Below are positions 1-8,091 of a DNA stretch of 64,000 bases, piece after piece (the first letter of the stretch is position 1; each line of letters starts with the position of its first letter). Below the pieces are notes generated by a model that made no database searches, had not been told where the DNA came from, and was given only the letters and a program-made list of their open reading frames with translations. The stretch is from CAZVWJ01 sp964631325. GTDB taxonomy: Bacteria > T1Sed10-126. A program made the position numbers and the translations under genes. The DNA is taken from positions 9,057-73,056 of the forward strand of contig CAZVWJ010000009.1 of NCBI GenBank assembly GCA_964631325.1. Direction: 5' to 3'.

Positions 1-121
1 CCACAAGGAGCAGTTCCTGATCCTGGTAATCCTGGCTTATTTGCATTCCCAGCTCTTCAACTTTATCACGTATTTCAGCTTCGGTAAAAAGGACTTTCTC
101 AAATTCTTCCTGGAATTCCAT
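1..121 (-). CDS. hpt: Hypoxanthine phosphoribosyltransferase, N-terminal fragment
   Basis: Only the first 40 codons lie in the window; the gene runs off the left edge. The protein starts MEFQEEFEKVLFTEAEI and continues through an ELGMQISQDY segment to LLLV, which matches the N-terminus of bacterial Hpt, a purine salvage enzyme that converts hypoxanthine or guanine to IMP or GMP. The catalytic region is outside the window, so the call rests on the N-terminus alone. Its ATG (119-121) overlaps the rsfS stop codon by one base, indicating translational coupling at the end of the minus-strand operon. Confidence 0.72.
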   Translation of the reverse strand, partial: MEFQEEFEKVLFTEAEIRDKVEELGMQISQDYQDQELLLV

Positions 122-486
122 TAACTTGACCCTCTTTCTTGGACAGGTTCAACCGGATGCCGGCGTGCGTCGGCCCAGAGGTTCTCAAGGTCGTAAAATT
201 CTCGTTCCTCCCGGGTGAACAGGTGAATGATTACTTCCCCGTAGTCAGCCAGGAGCCAGCCCTGTTCGGCTTCTCCCTCCCGGGCCAGCGGGTTCCGGTC
301 CAGTTTTTCTTTTAATTTCTTATTAAGTTCACGGTTCAAAAATTTTAAATGTGGTTTGGACTGGCAGGTAACCAGAACAAAGTAATCTGTTATCTCAATT
401 TGTTGAGTCACTTCTAAAATCAAGATATCTTCGCCTTTGTTTTTATCTGAAATTTTCCCAGCCTCTTTAGCAAGCTGAAGCCCCAT
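121..486 (-). CDS. rsfS: Ribosomal silencing factor RsfS
   Basis: A 121-residue protein of the RsfS/Iojap family. The family binds uL14 on the large subunit and blocks subunit joining during starvation. Visible family features are the DILILEV strand, the ITDYFVLVT segment and a C-terminal GEAEQGWLLADYGEVIIHLF stretch. Length is normal for the family. It lies 8 bases after the LCP-like gene and abuts hpt in the rplU-to-hpt operon. Its target, uL14, is encoded in this same window at 44947. Confidence 0.93.
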   Translation of the reverse strand: MGLQLAKEAGKISDKNKGEDILILEVTQQIEITDYFVLVTCQSKPHLKFLNRELNKKLKEKLDRNPLAREGEAEQGWLLADYGEVIIHLFTREEREFYDLENLWADARRHPVEPVQERGSS

Positions 487-494
487 CTACGCGC

Positions 495-1682
495 TCACTC
501 CGAATTGAGTAGTTTGTTGTGAACACCGGTATCAAAAGAAGAAATATTTTGTTGTGCAAAGGTTTTTAAATCTTTTCCAATTATTAGTGTAACATCGACC
601 ATTAATTGTTTTGAGGGATTGAATTCCAATTTTCCGGTTTTTAACAATTTTCTGATTCTGTAGGCTGATTGTGGATTGTTACTGTGGTCGATAATTACAG
701 AGGTTTTGTAATCAAACCGGTCGGCGTTTCCGACTTCAACAACATCTATAAATGAAAGTTTTTGTAATTTATTCCGAATTATTCCTGCCAGCCCGGCTAT
801 TCCGGCCCCGTTTAGTAGTTGTATTTTTATAACTTTCTGGGGTTCGGATTCTTCAATAATTTTTTTAATTGGCCGGGGGACCATTCGCTGTACCCGAGCT
901 ACTTTTATTTTCTTTCTAACAGCTATTTTATTTGGAAAAGCGGCGAGGAATTTAATTTTCTCAGGTTTGAGTTCCGGAAGTAGATTGGCCAGGGCCCGGA
1001 GATCTTTGCGGGTGAGATTAGTTTTTAATTGCTTTTCCAAGTTCTGGAAAGTTTTTATAGATTTGACCATAAAGGTAGTTTGATTCAACCGCCTTATCAA
1101 AGCCAGAAATAACGCTTTATGTCGTAGTCGAAGCCCTTTTTTTCCCAGTTTTTCATAAGCGTTTCCGGCAAAATTAATTGCCATACTTCCATCCATCCAG
1201 CGACCGTGGGCAGAACTGTCGGATTGTTCAGTCGGTTTGGAATTTTGAACTGTTAACCCCCCCAGGCAATCCACAAGGTAACGTAGATCTTTGGATTTAC
1301 TTTCGATCCAGAAAGAGAGGTTTAAATTGAGATATTCGCTTAATTCTGAAATAAACCGGGCACGATCAAGGGCGGAATACAGTTTAGCCAGGCTTTTTTC
1401 TTCAGCAAAAGTCGAAGAAAAAATCCGGTTATTTGGATTAAAATAAATTGCGCTAAAATTGTTGGAAAAGGGTTCGTAACTGAGTAGATAAACAAGGGAA
1501 AGTTTATTTTTATGGTGGTCGAGAAGGAGTCCCTGAAATCGATTCTTTTGGTTTAGCTTGGAAACAATCACAGATTTGGTTTCCCTGGATTGAGGGCGGG
1601 AAAGGTTCAGAAAATAGAGGCCGCCCGCGCTCAGGACCAGCAGAGTGACCAGGGTCGGAATAATGTATTTGTTTAATCGCAT
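495..1682 (-). CDS. LCP/LytR-like envelope protein with LytR_C domain
   Basis: A 395-residue protein with one N-terminal membrane anchor (about residues 8-27). A central region resembles the LytR-CpsA-Psr fold, and a C-terminal LytR_C domain (about 285-375) begins IKIQLLNGAGIAGLAG. LCP proteins transfer glycopolymers to peptidoglycan. The central domain is divergent: the usual arginine-rich DFGR..RQQ signature is not recognisable, and KKGLRLRHKALFLALI stands in its place, so catalytic activity is doubtful. Position between yqeK and rsfS is the classic place for an LCP gene. The start overlaps the yqeK stop by 10 bases. Confidence 0.72.
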   Translation of the reverse strand: MRLNKYIIPTLVTLLVLSAGGLYFLNLSRPQSRETKSVIVSKLNQKNRFQGLLLDHHKNKLSLVYLLSYEPFSNNFSAIYFNPNNRIFSSTFAEEKSLAKLYSALDRARFISELSEYLNLNLSFWIESKSKDLRYLVDCLGGLTVQNSKPTEQSDSSAHGRWMDGSMAINFAGNAYEKLGKKGLRLRHKALFLALIRRLNQTTFMVKSIKTFQNLEKQLKTNLTRKDLRALANLLPELKPEKIKFLAAFPNKIAVRKKIKVARVQRMVPRPIKKIIEESEPQKVIKIQLLNGAGIAGLAGIIRNKLQKLSFIDVVEVGNADRFDYKTSVIIDHSNNPQSAYRIRKLLKTGKLEFNPSKQLMVDVTLIIGKDLKTFAQQNISSFDTGVHNKLLNSE

Positions 1683-2314
1683 GCGTCGTTATAAGCGTAA
1701 ACTGTTCTGGGATGAAGGAGTTTTTCTTGTTGTAAACAATGCCGGATTTTGTGACGGAGAGTTCGGAAGGCCAGTTTCTTTGCAGGAATTCTACCGTACC
1801 GGGCACGAATTTCTCGCGCACCGATAAATTCGCGGTTCACGGCGCTGTAATCGGCAATAATCAGCAGCCCGAGAAGCTCGCTTAGCGGTTCGTCGCCCGT
1901 GGGGTGATAAGCTATGGCGGAAATAACCTGGTCGTCGGGACTAAAATTAAATTCCTCCACTACCAACTGGGCTGCGGCCGGTCCGTGCCAGATGGCGGGA
2001 ATCCGGGACTCAATCGGATCCGGTTCTCCACGGTATTGAGTGGCGAGTGAAGCTTGTTGTGTTTCGGGAAGATCTTTGGCCAGATCATGGAAAAGTGCTG
2101 CTATTAAAAGTTGTTTTTCGGTCTTTTCGCTAAGGGGATAATCCCTGTTCAGGGCCTGACAATTATTAATCACGTCCAGGGTGTGATTCCAGCGCTCCGG
2201 GGTTAATTTATCCCGGGCAAAGGCAAGATAATTTTTCGGGAATATTGTAGTCAAATCGGCTGAGGAAGCTGGCCGGGGAGAAGGTCCGGGTTCCCCAGGG
2301 GGCATTAGGTCCAT
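1673..2314 (-). CDS. yqeK: YqeK-type HD-domain hydrolase, probable Ap4A hydrolase
   Basis: A 213-residue HD-superfamily protein. Metal-binding motifs are in order: His in RWNHTLDV, HD in LFHDLAKD, His in IWHGPAAA, His in IAYHPTG and Asp in IIADYSA. YqeK enzymes cleave diadenosine tetraphosphate symmetrically to ADP. The first 25 residues, rich in Pro and Ser, precede the conserved domain, so a later start is possible. The proposed ATG follows the nadD stop codon immediately. The nadD-yqeK pair is a standard operon neighbourhood. Confidence 0.9.
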   Translation of the reverse strand: MDLMPPGEPGPSPRPASSADLTTIFPKNYLAFARDKLTPERWNHTLDVINNCQALNRDYPLSEKTEKQLLIAALFHDLAKDLPETQQASLATQYRGEPDPIESRIPAIWHGPAAAQLVVEEFNFSPDDQVISAIAYHPTGDEPLSELLGLLIIADYSAVNREFIGAREIRARYGRIPAKKLAFRTLRHKIRHCLQQEKLLHPRTVYAYNDACD

Positions 2315-2941
2315 TTAATTTCTCTGGTAGAGGTTGTGCCGGTTGATGTAGGCAAGGACCGGATCCGGAATTAGGTAACGGACATTCTGGCCTGTTTTAA
2401 TACGGTGCCGTAGTTCGCGTGACGAAATATTGAGTGCGGGAATTTCAACCAGGTGGGTCCTTTGGCGAATTTTATTGGGGACCCGTTCAAATTTAAAGCC
2501 AGGCCGATTGAGACCGATAAGCTGAACTGATTCAAGAATTTTTTTCCAATTACGCCATTTTTCAAAAGAAACTAATTCATCGGCCCCAACGATTAGATAA
2601 AAATTTATCTCCGATCTTTTGGACTGAAGTTTTTCCAGGGTATCCCAGGTATAAGAAGGGCCTGACCGTTCGAATTCAATACGGGAAAGGTTGAAATTTT
2701 GATTAGCTTTAATTGCAAGCTCGCACATTTTTAATCGATGTTCCGGGCTGACCTGTGGAGAGTTGCGATGGGGGGGCTCAAAGGTGGGAATAAACATGAT
2801 GGAATCCAGCTTTAAGTGGTAAAAAACCTCCTGAGCGCCGACCAGGTGACCGAGATGGGGAGGATTGAAAAGACCTCCAAAGAGTCCTATCTCAGCTCTC
2901 CGGTCGGATTTATTATCAGGTACGGATTTGTCCCTGGCCAT
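2315..2941 (-). CDS. nadD: Nicotinate-nucleotide adenylyltransferase
   Basis: A 208-residue nucleotidyltransferase that joins ATP and nicotinate mononucleotide to form deamido-NAD. The first motif GLFGGLFNPPHLGH (about 19-32) carries the HxGH signature. The C-terminal motif NISSRELRHRI corresponds to the ISSTxIR signature. About 16 charged residues precede the conserved strand, so the true start could be slightly downstream. The start overlaps the end of proA by 26 bases. Confidence 0.95.
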   Translation of the reverse strand: MARDKSVPDNKSDRRAEIGLFGGLFNPPHLGHLVGAQEVFYHLKLDSIMFIPTFEPPHRNSPQVSPEHRLKMCELAIKANQNFNLSRIEFERSGPSYTWDTLEKLQSKRSEINFYLIVGADELVSFEKWRNWKKILESVQLIGLNRPGFKFERVPNKIRQRTHLVEIPALNISSRELRHRIKTGQNVRYLIPDPVLAYINRHNLYQRN

Positions 2942-4184
2942 GAATAACGTACTTAGGGATGGTTAATTCGCGTAAACCCATTGGTCCCCGGGCATGCAGC
3001 CGTTCAGTGCTGATTCCAATTTCAGCTCCGAGTCCAAATTCTCCGCCATCGGTGAAGCGGGTCGAGGCGTTAACGTACACAGCGGCGGAGTCCACCCGAT
3101 CCAGGAATCCCTCCGCTTCCGTGTAATCTTCCGTAATTATTGCGTCGGAGTGGTTTGAACCGTGATAATTTATATGACCGATGGCCCGATCAAGGGAAGT
3201 CACGGAGCGAACGCTTAAAATAGAATCGAGGTATTCTTCGGTCCAGTCTTCCATAGTGGCTTCTTTCAGTTCAAAATCACTTTCCTGGAATTGACGCAAA
3301 AGTTTAGAATCAACTCGTAGTTCCACCCCGTGTTTCTCAAGCTCCGCAAACAGTGATTCGATAAAATTAGTTGGCAGATTTTCGTTCAGGAGGAGAGTTT
3401 CCATTGCATTGCAGACCCCGGTGCGCTGAGTCTTGGCGTTTATGCAGATTTTCTTTGCCTGCTGAAGATCGGCGGCCTCAGAGACATAAGTGTGACAGAC
3501 TCCCTTGTAATGCTTAATCACCGGGATAGTAGATTTTTCTCCCACCATTTCAATTAGATTTTCCCCGCCGCGAGGAATAATGATATCGATGTAATCATCA
3601 AGGGTAAGCATTTCATTTACCAGGGAATGGCCCTGATCACGGAGAATCTGGACGGAATTTACGGGAAGAGTCTCCCTGATTGCGTCCTGAATTAAATCGA
3701 CCAGCAAGTAGTTAGAATGTTGAGCTTCTGAGCCCCCCCGTAAGACAGTACAGTTACCTGATTTCATACAGAGTGCCGCGGCATCAATGGTCACGTTGGG
3801 TCGCGATTCGTAAATTATTCCGATAACCCCCAAGGGAACTCGCTGCCGGCCTATCTTCAGTCCGTTCGGCCGCTTTTTTTGTTCAATAATTTCTCCGACC
3901 GGGTCTTCTAACTGGATGACTTTTTTGATTCCGGTAATCATGCTGTCAATTCGGTCCGGAGTCAGCAGGAGTCTATCCAGCATAGCGTCGGAAAGCCCCT
4001 GTTCTTTTCCGGTTTCAATGTCTTTCTCATTTGCCGTCCGGATCTGGTCGCGATTTTCATCCAGGGTATCGGCAATTTTGTTCAAGGCCCTGTTTTTCTT
4101 CTCCGTGGAAAAAGTAGCTAATTCCCGGGAGGAGTTTTTAGCCTGCTCTGCTATCTCAGTTATATCCGGAATCTGTGTAGTCAT
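2916..4184 (-). CDS. proA: Gamma-glutamyl phosphate reductase
   Basis: A 422-residue aldehyde-dehydrogenase-fold enzyme for the second step of proline synthesis: NADPH reduction of gamma-glutamyl phosphate to the semialdehyde. Family motifs seen are GVIGIIYESRPNVT, the IIPRGGENLI segment, and KTQRTGVCNAM with the catalytic cysteine near residue 258. Length is normal. It overlaps proB by 29 bases and nadD by 26. In a salt-stressed organism proline can also act as a compatible solute, but the sequence alone does not show that. Confidence 0.96.
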   Translation of the reverse strand: MTTQIPDITEIAEQAKNSSRELATFSTEKKNRALNKIADTLDENRDQIRTANEKDIETGKEQGLSDAMLDRLLLTPDRIDSMITGIKKVIQLEDPVGEIIEQKKRPNGLKIGRQRVPLGVIGIIYESRPNVTIDAAALCMKSGNCTVLRGGSEAQHSNYLLVDLIQDAIRETLPVNSVQILRDQGHSLVNEMLTLDDYIDIIIPRGGENLIEMVGEKSTIPVIKHYKGVCHTYVSEAADLQQAKKICINAKTQRTGVCNAMETLLLNENLPTNFIESLFAELEKHGVELRVDSKLLRQFQESDFELKEATMEDWTEEYLDSILSVRSVTSLDRAIGHINYHGSNHSDAIITEDYTEAEGFLDRVDSAAVYVNASTRFTDGGEFGLGAEIGISTERLHARGPMGLRELTIPKYVIHGQGQIRT

Positions 4185-5298
4185 CTGGAAACACCACCAA
4201 ATTATCTCGATGTATTATTTCATCGTAATAATGAGTTCCAAGGATATCAGATATTTCCGAAGATTGACATCCTTTTAGTTGTGAAACTTCCTGTTGGCTG
4301 TAGTTGGCCATCCCGCGGGCAAACTCGTGTCCCTCCGGATCAACTATTTTAACTACATCCCCCCGCTCAAATTGTCCTTCAGCCCGTTCTATTCCGGAGG
4401 GGAGGAGGCTTTTCCCCCGGTTTTTCAGGGCTTCAACGGCTCCGCGGTCAATTTCCACATATCCCTTGGGTAAAAGATGGTACCCGATCCACCGCTTCCG
4501 ACCTTTGATTACTTCTTCGCCTTCCTGGGGCTGAAACAGGGTTCCCACCCGTTCCCCGGCTACTATGCGAGTAAGAATATCATCAGCGTATCCGGAAGCA
4601 ACCACCAGTGGGATACCGGAGTTGGTTGCAGTTTCAGCAGCTTCAACTTTAGTTCGCATTCCTCCGACAGTGGAAGTCTCTGTATCGGCCGGTCCGGCCA
4701 GCATTTTAATTTCTTCGGTTATTTCCCCGACGTTAAAAATTGGTTTTTCGTGTTCGTCCGGGTCCCCGGGGTACAATCCTTCCACATCGCTCAAAATAAT
4801 CAAAAGGTCAGCGTCTATCAGAGTGGTTACCAGGACGGACAGGGTATCATTATCACCAAATTGAATTTCCTCAGTTGCCACGGTGTCATTTTCATTTACG
4901 ATGGGGACAACTCCCATGTCAAGGAGGGTATTGAGTGTATTGGAAGCATTAAGATAGGACTGGCGGTTGTGAATACCTGTCTGAGTGAGAAGAATTTGGG
5001 CGGTGCGAATATCCTGTTCCCCAAATAATTCTTCGTAGAAATTCATCAGTAGGGGTTGACCGATTGCGGCGGTGGCCTGTTTTTGAGGGAGTGTTACCGG
5101 TTCGTTATTTTGCTTGAGTGTGTCCAGGCCAAAAAAGATTGCGCCGGAGCTGACCAGGACAATCTCCCGTTCGGTTTTACGTAGTTTTTTGATTTGAGTG
5201 ATTAGCCCCCGCAGTAGGGAAGGGTTGGTGGTATCAAGCAAGCTGGAGCCAATTTTTATTACAATACGATTGGATTCGCTGAGTTCTTTTCTTTTCAT
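4156..5298 (-). CDS. proB: Glutamate 5-kinase with PUA domain
   Basis: A 380-residue amino-acid kinase that phosphorylates glutamate in the first step of proline synthesis. It has VIKIGSSLL at the start, VLVSSGAI, the NENDTVAT and FGDNDTLSVLV region, and GGMRTKVEAA. The last 100 or so residues form a PUA domain (RGKSLLPSGI..GQFERGDVVKIVD). Family members are commonly feedback-inhibited by proline; nothing here predicts resistance. The ATG overlaps the obgE stop as ATGA. Confidence 0.96.
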   Translation of the reverse strand: MKRKELSESNRIVIKIGSSLLDTTNPSLLRGLITQIKKLRKTEREIVLVSSGAIFFGLDTLKQNNEPVTLPQKQATAAIGQPLLMNFYEELFGEQDIRTAQILLTQTGIHNRQSYLNASNTLNTLLDMGVVPIVNENDTVATEEIQFGDNDTLSVLVTTLIDADLLIILSDVEGLYPGDPDEHEKPIFNVGEITEEIKMLAGPADTETSTVGGMRTKVEAAETATNSGIPLVVASGYADDILTRIVAGERVGTLFQPQEGEEVIKGRKRWIGYHLLPKGYVEIDRGAVEALKNRGKSLLPSGIERAEGQFERGDVVKIVDPEGHEFARGMANYSQQEVSQLKGCQSSEISDILGTHYYDEIIHRDNLVVFPDDYTDSGYN

Positions 5299-6566
5299 CC
5301 TGTGTATTCAAACTCCTGTCTGCCAATTTGAACCGTATCGCCCGGACGACAGCCGGCTTTTTCCAATTTTTTATGGAGACCAATTGAAAGCAAGCGTTCT
5401 CGAACATAACTGAGTGCGTCTGGATTGCGGAGATCAAAACGGTTAAGCAAATTTTTCACCTTATCCCCTTTGAGCAGGAACCGGTCTTCTGTTCGGTAGA
5501 CTTTAATTGGTTCCTCCTGTTCCATTTTCACTACTTTTTCGGGCTCGGAGATATCTTCCTCCTCGGGTTGTGTTACTTTCTCTTCCTTAAATTTCCAGAG
5601 AGCTTCGATTAGTTCATTAAAATTATACTTTTCAGTTGCGGAAATGCCAATAACCGGGCCGGGGGGCGGGGTAATGTCCTCAGCAAAAATTTCCACTTGT
5701 TCCTCCTCCACCAGGTCAATTTTATTGCAGAGAATTATTGTTGGTTTATCTAACAGCGTCGGGTCGTATTTCGAGAGCTCATTGCGCAGAGCCCGGTAAT
5801 CATCTACCGGAGTCGGGGCGGCAATGTCAATCATGTAAAGCAGAATTGAAGTTCGGTCCACGTGCCGCAGAAACTCCAGGCCGAGGCCTGCGCCCTGGTG
5901 AGCATTTTCAATTAGGCCGGGAATGTCACAGAGCACAAGCCGTTTGTAGTCTTTTTCCAACACCCCGAGGTTTGGATTAGTAGTAGTGAAGGGATGTGAG
6001 GCGATTTCCGGGTGGGCGTTAGTCAAACCGTTCAGGAGGGTGGATTTACCAGCATTGGGTAGTCCGACCAGGCCAACGTCGGCAATTAATTTTAATTCAA
6101 TTTTTAAGGGAACCTTTTCGCCTTTTTTTCCGAATTCATGGAAACGGGGATGTTGGCGCTGACTATTAGAAAAACAGTGATTCCCCCGACCGCCCTCTCC
6201 ACCTCGAGCCGCGGTCAAAGTTTGACCGGATTCGGTTAGTTCACCTAATTTACGGTTGGTTTCCAGGTGGTGGACCACAGTACCGGGGGGGACTTTTTTA
6301 ATCAGATCATCGCCGGTGGCTCCTTGTTGATTGTTCGGTCCCCCGTTTTCGCCTGCTTCTGCCTCAAGTGATTCTTTGTAATTAAAATAGGAAAGAGTAT
6401 TAATTTTAGAAGTGGCTTTTAGAATTACATCGCCTCCGTCCCCGCCATTTCCTCCATCTGGCCCCCCGTGTGGAGTGTAAGGTCCTCGATCAAAAGAAGT
6501 ACACCCATCTCCCCCATCTCCGCCCTTTGCCGTTACTTCAACCTGATCTACAAAAGGACGGCTCAT
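5295..6566 (-). CDS. obgE: GTPase Obg, ribosome assembly factor
   Basis: A 423-residue protein with three domains: a glycine-rich OBG fold (1-158), a G domain with GLPNAGKST (G1), DIPGL (G3) and NKID (G4), and a C-terminal OCT domain (about 345-420, YRTEDRFLLKGDKVKNLL). Obg acts in late 50S maturation and (p)ppGpp signalling. An acidic linker (EEEDISEPEK) joins the G and OCT domains. Co-transcription with rplU and rpmA is typical. Confidence 0.97.
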   Translation of the reverse strand: MSRPFVDQVEVTAKGGDGGDGCTSFDRGPYTPHGGPDGGNGGDGGDVILKATSKINTLSYFNYKESLEAEAGENGGPNNQQGATGDDLIKKVPPGTVVHHLETNRKLGELTESGQTLTAARGGEGGRGNHCFSNSQRQHPRFHEFGKKGEKVPLKIELKLIADVGLVGLPNAGKSTLLNGLTNAHPEIASHPFTTTNPNLGVLEKDYKRLVLCDIPGLIENAHQGAGLGLEFLRHVDRTSILLYMIDIAAPTPVDDYRALRNELSKYDPTLLDKPTIILCNKIDLVEEEQVEIFAEDITPPPGPVIGISATEKYNFNELIEALWKFKEEKVTQPEEEDISEPEKVVKMEQEEPIKVYRTEDRFLLKGDKVKNLLNRFDLRNPDALSYVRERLLSIGLHKKLEKAGCRPGDTVQIGRQEFEYTG

Positions 6567-6673
6567 GAGAAAAGCTCACTCCCAGGGTGAACAAGATTAT
6601 ATTGATAATTTTACTGGTGCTGATCGGGTATAAATATACAGGAAGGGGAAAGGATGTAAAAATATGGTAAGCG

Positions 6674-6976
6674 TCAGGCAGTTGCCGGTACGGGGCTATT
6701 GCTTTGTTCTAACTGAGCGATATTTTCCTCGGTTAATACACTGACAATTTTCCGACCATTGCTCTTGTTAAAGAAGACATAACCGTCCTCTTTGGCAAAC
6801 AGGGTATCATCGCTACCCCGGCCAACGTTCAATCCCGGATGAAATTTTGTCCCCCGCTGGCGAATAATGATATTTCCCCCTCGAACTTTTTCACCATCGA
6901 ATTTCTTGGGACCAAGACGATTCGATTCGCTGTCACGATTGTTTCTTGTGGCTCCCTGGCTTGCTTTTGTGGACAT
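6674..6976 (-). CDS. rpmA: Ribosomal protein bL27
   Basis: A 100-residue bL27 of the 50S subunit; its N-terminal arm reaches the peptidyl transferase centre. It begins MSTKASQGATRNNRDSES, the same layout as E. coli bL27. It lacks the extra leader ending in an LQFFA-type site that Firmicutes bL27 has and that Prp removes. The start is fixed by an AGGAGG ribosome site just upstream. Reading upstream in frame gives no usable start codon before a stop at 7007-7009. The Prp gene is nonetheless adjacent. Confidence 0.96.
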   Translation of the reverse strand: MSTKASQGATRNNRDSESNRLGPKKFDGEKVRGGNIIIRQRGTKFHPGLNVGRGSDDTLFAKEDGYVFFNKSNGRKIVSVLTEENIAQLEQSNSPVPATA

Positions 6977-7074
6977 TGTATATTCCTCCTGAATTTGTTT
7001 GTTGAATTAAATTAACCGTACAAGTATAGAATCCAAACAGCTTAAAAACAATTAATTTTCTGTCAGACTCTGGT

Positions 7075-7422
7075 TTATTCTTTTATCCTGGTATCTACAA
7101 TTTCGCAGTGTTCAGAGTGGTTTTCGGTAATTTTTTGAATAACTTCCCGGGCTGCCTCAAGTATTTTTTGATAACCGGACCACTGCTGTTCAGACAGACG
7201 TTCCGGATCTACTACTAATTTCCACTCGGGCTTCCGGGGTTTGCGGATGTATTCAAAAACCTCTTGGGGAAAGTCTTTGCCACTGCTGAAAAGCATTTCA
7301 AAGATTGTAGAAATAGAGGCGCAAACTATGCTTTCCCCCCGGGGAGAATCTCCGGCGTGACCTCTTGCCTTTATACCTACAACTTCCCCCGCCCCGGATT
7401 CGTAAACTGTGATCTGAATCAT
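7075..7422 (-). CDS. prp: Prp-family cysteine protease (YsxB-like)
   Basis: A 115-residue protein of the Prp/YsxB family, which in Firmicutes removes the N-terminal leader of bL27. The catalytic His-Cys pair is intact: KARGHAGDSPRGESIVCAS holds both residues with normal spacing. The position between rplU and rpmA is the standard one, and the ATG overlaps the rplU stop as ATGA. The oddity is that the adjacent bL27 shows no leader to cleave, so the substrate or role here is unclear. Confidence 0.88.
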   Translation of the reverse strand: MIQITVYESGAGEVVGIKARGHAGDSPRGESIVCASISTIFEMLFSSGKDFPQEVFEYIRKPRKPEWKLVVDPERLSEQQWSGYQKILEAAREVIQKITENHSEHCEIVDTRIKE

Positions 7423-7736
7423 TCAGGGAGATTGATCGATTCAATTCGTAAACGGGTCAAATCGTCCCGGTGACCCAGCTTACGCCGGCGCCCTTCTCGA
7501 CGCTTATAGTTGAAAACAGTAATCTTGTCGCCGCGAAAATGTTCATCAACGGTTGCCGTGATTGTTGTTTCTTCAACATTCGGGGTACCTATTTCGGTTT
7601 CTTCGTCTGTTTTAACGAGTAGAATATCATCCAGTTCCAGAGTTTCTCCCTCTTCGGTGTCCCGTCTGAATACCGTAACTTCAGAATCAGGTTCCACCCT
7701 GTACTGGTGGTCTCCAAGTGCAAAAACTGCGTACAT
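7419..7736 (-). CDS. rplU: Ribosomal protein bL21
   Basis: A 105-residue bL21 of the 50S subunit, first gene of the minus-strand operon. It begins MYAVFALGDHQYRVEPDSEV and ends with the basic YKRREGRRRKLGHRDDLTRLRIESI segment, both typical of the family. The middle is unusually acidic (RRDTEEGETLELDDILLVKTDEETE). A ribosome site AGGAGG lies upstream, and a promoter candidate sits about 35-60 bases upstream. Confidence 0.95.
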   Translation of the reverse strand: MYAVFALGDHQYRVEPDSEVTVFRRDTEEGETLELDDILLVKTDEETEIGTPNVEETTITATVDEHFRGDKITVFNYKRREGRRRKLGHRDDLTRLRIESINLPE

Positions 7737-7768
7737 AATTAGCCTCCTGTCAGTTTAAAAGTCGGGAA

Positions 7769-7798
7769 AGTGTACTATATGAGGTTAGCAACTGTCAA
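7769..7798 (-). promoter_or_regulatory. Candidate promoter for rplU operon
   Basis: On the minus strand TTGACA (798-793) and TACACT (774-769) are separated by 18 bases, about 35 bases upstream of the bL21 start. The -35 box is perfect. Assigned by eye as a sigma-70-type promoter. Confidence 0.5.
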
Positions 7799-7808
7799 AC
7801 GGCACAAA

Positions 7809-7948
7809 CTTACTTTTCTTTTGCGAGAAGAAAAGTAAGCAAAAAAAACCTGATGTATATGGAACAAAGACCAGAACGTTGTTCACTGATAGCGGTGCTT
7901 AATTACCAGGTTTTTTGAACTTAACTTTTTCTCGCAAAAAAAGTTAAG
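7809..7948. repeat. Pair of related hairpins in the rplU-lptD intergenic region
   Basis: Three inverted repeats are nested here. Hairpin one is a perfect 12-bp stem (7809-7820 with 7828-7839, loop TTGCGAG). Hairpin two is an 11-bp stem (7920-7930 with 7938-7948, loop CTCGCAA). Both stems are followed by GCAAAA and an AAACC motif, so they look like two diverged copies of one unit in the same direction. Between them AAAAAACCTG (7843-7852) pairs with CAGGTTTTTT (7907-7916). The rest of the 355-base gap (7737-8091) shows no gene. Confidence 0.6.
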
Positions 7949-8091
7949 CAAAAGAAACCCGGGGGAATGTATGTGAGACGGAAAGTAAACGAAAGAGTTA
8001 CGTGGAATTAAAATCGCAATAAGGTTACAATGTATTCAAAAAGTGGCCGGATTTTTTTGGATTCAGGAGTATTTAAAAGGGTGACAGAAAT

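Noticed and set aside
4477..5028. Long plus-strand frame opposite proB
   Set aside because: proB is complete with all family motifs on the minus strand; the opposite frame has no family features.
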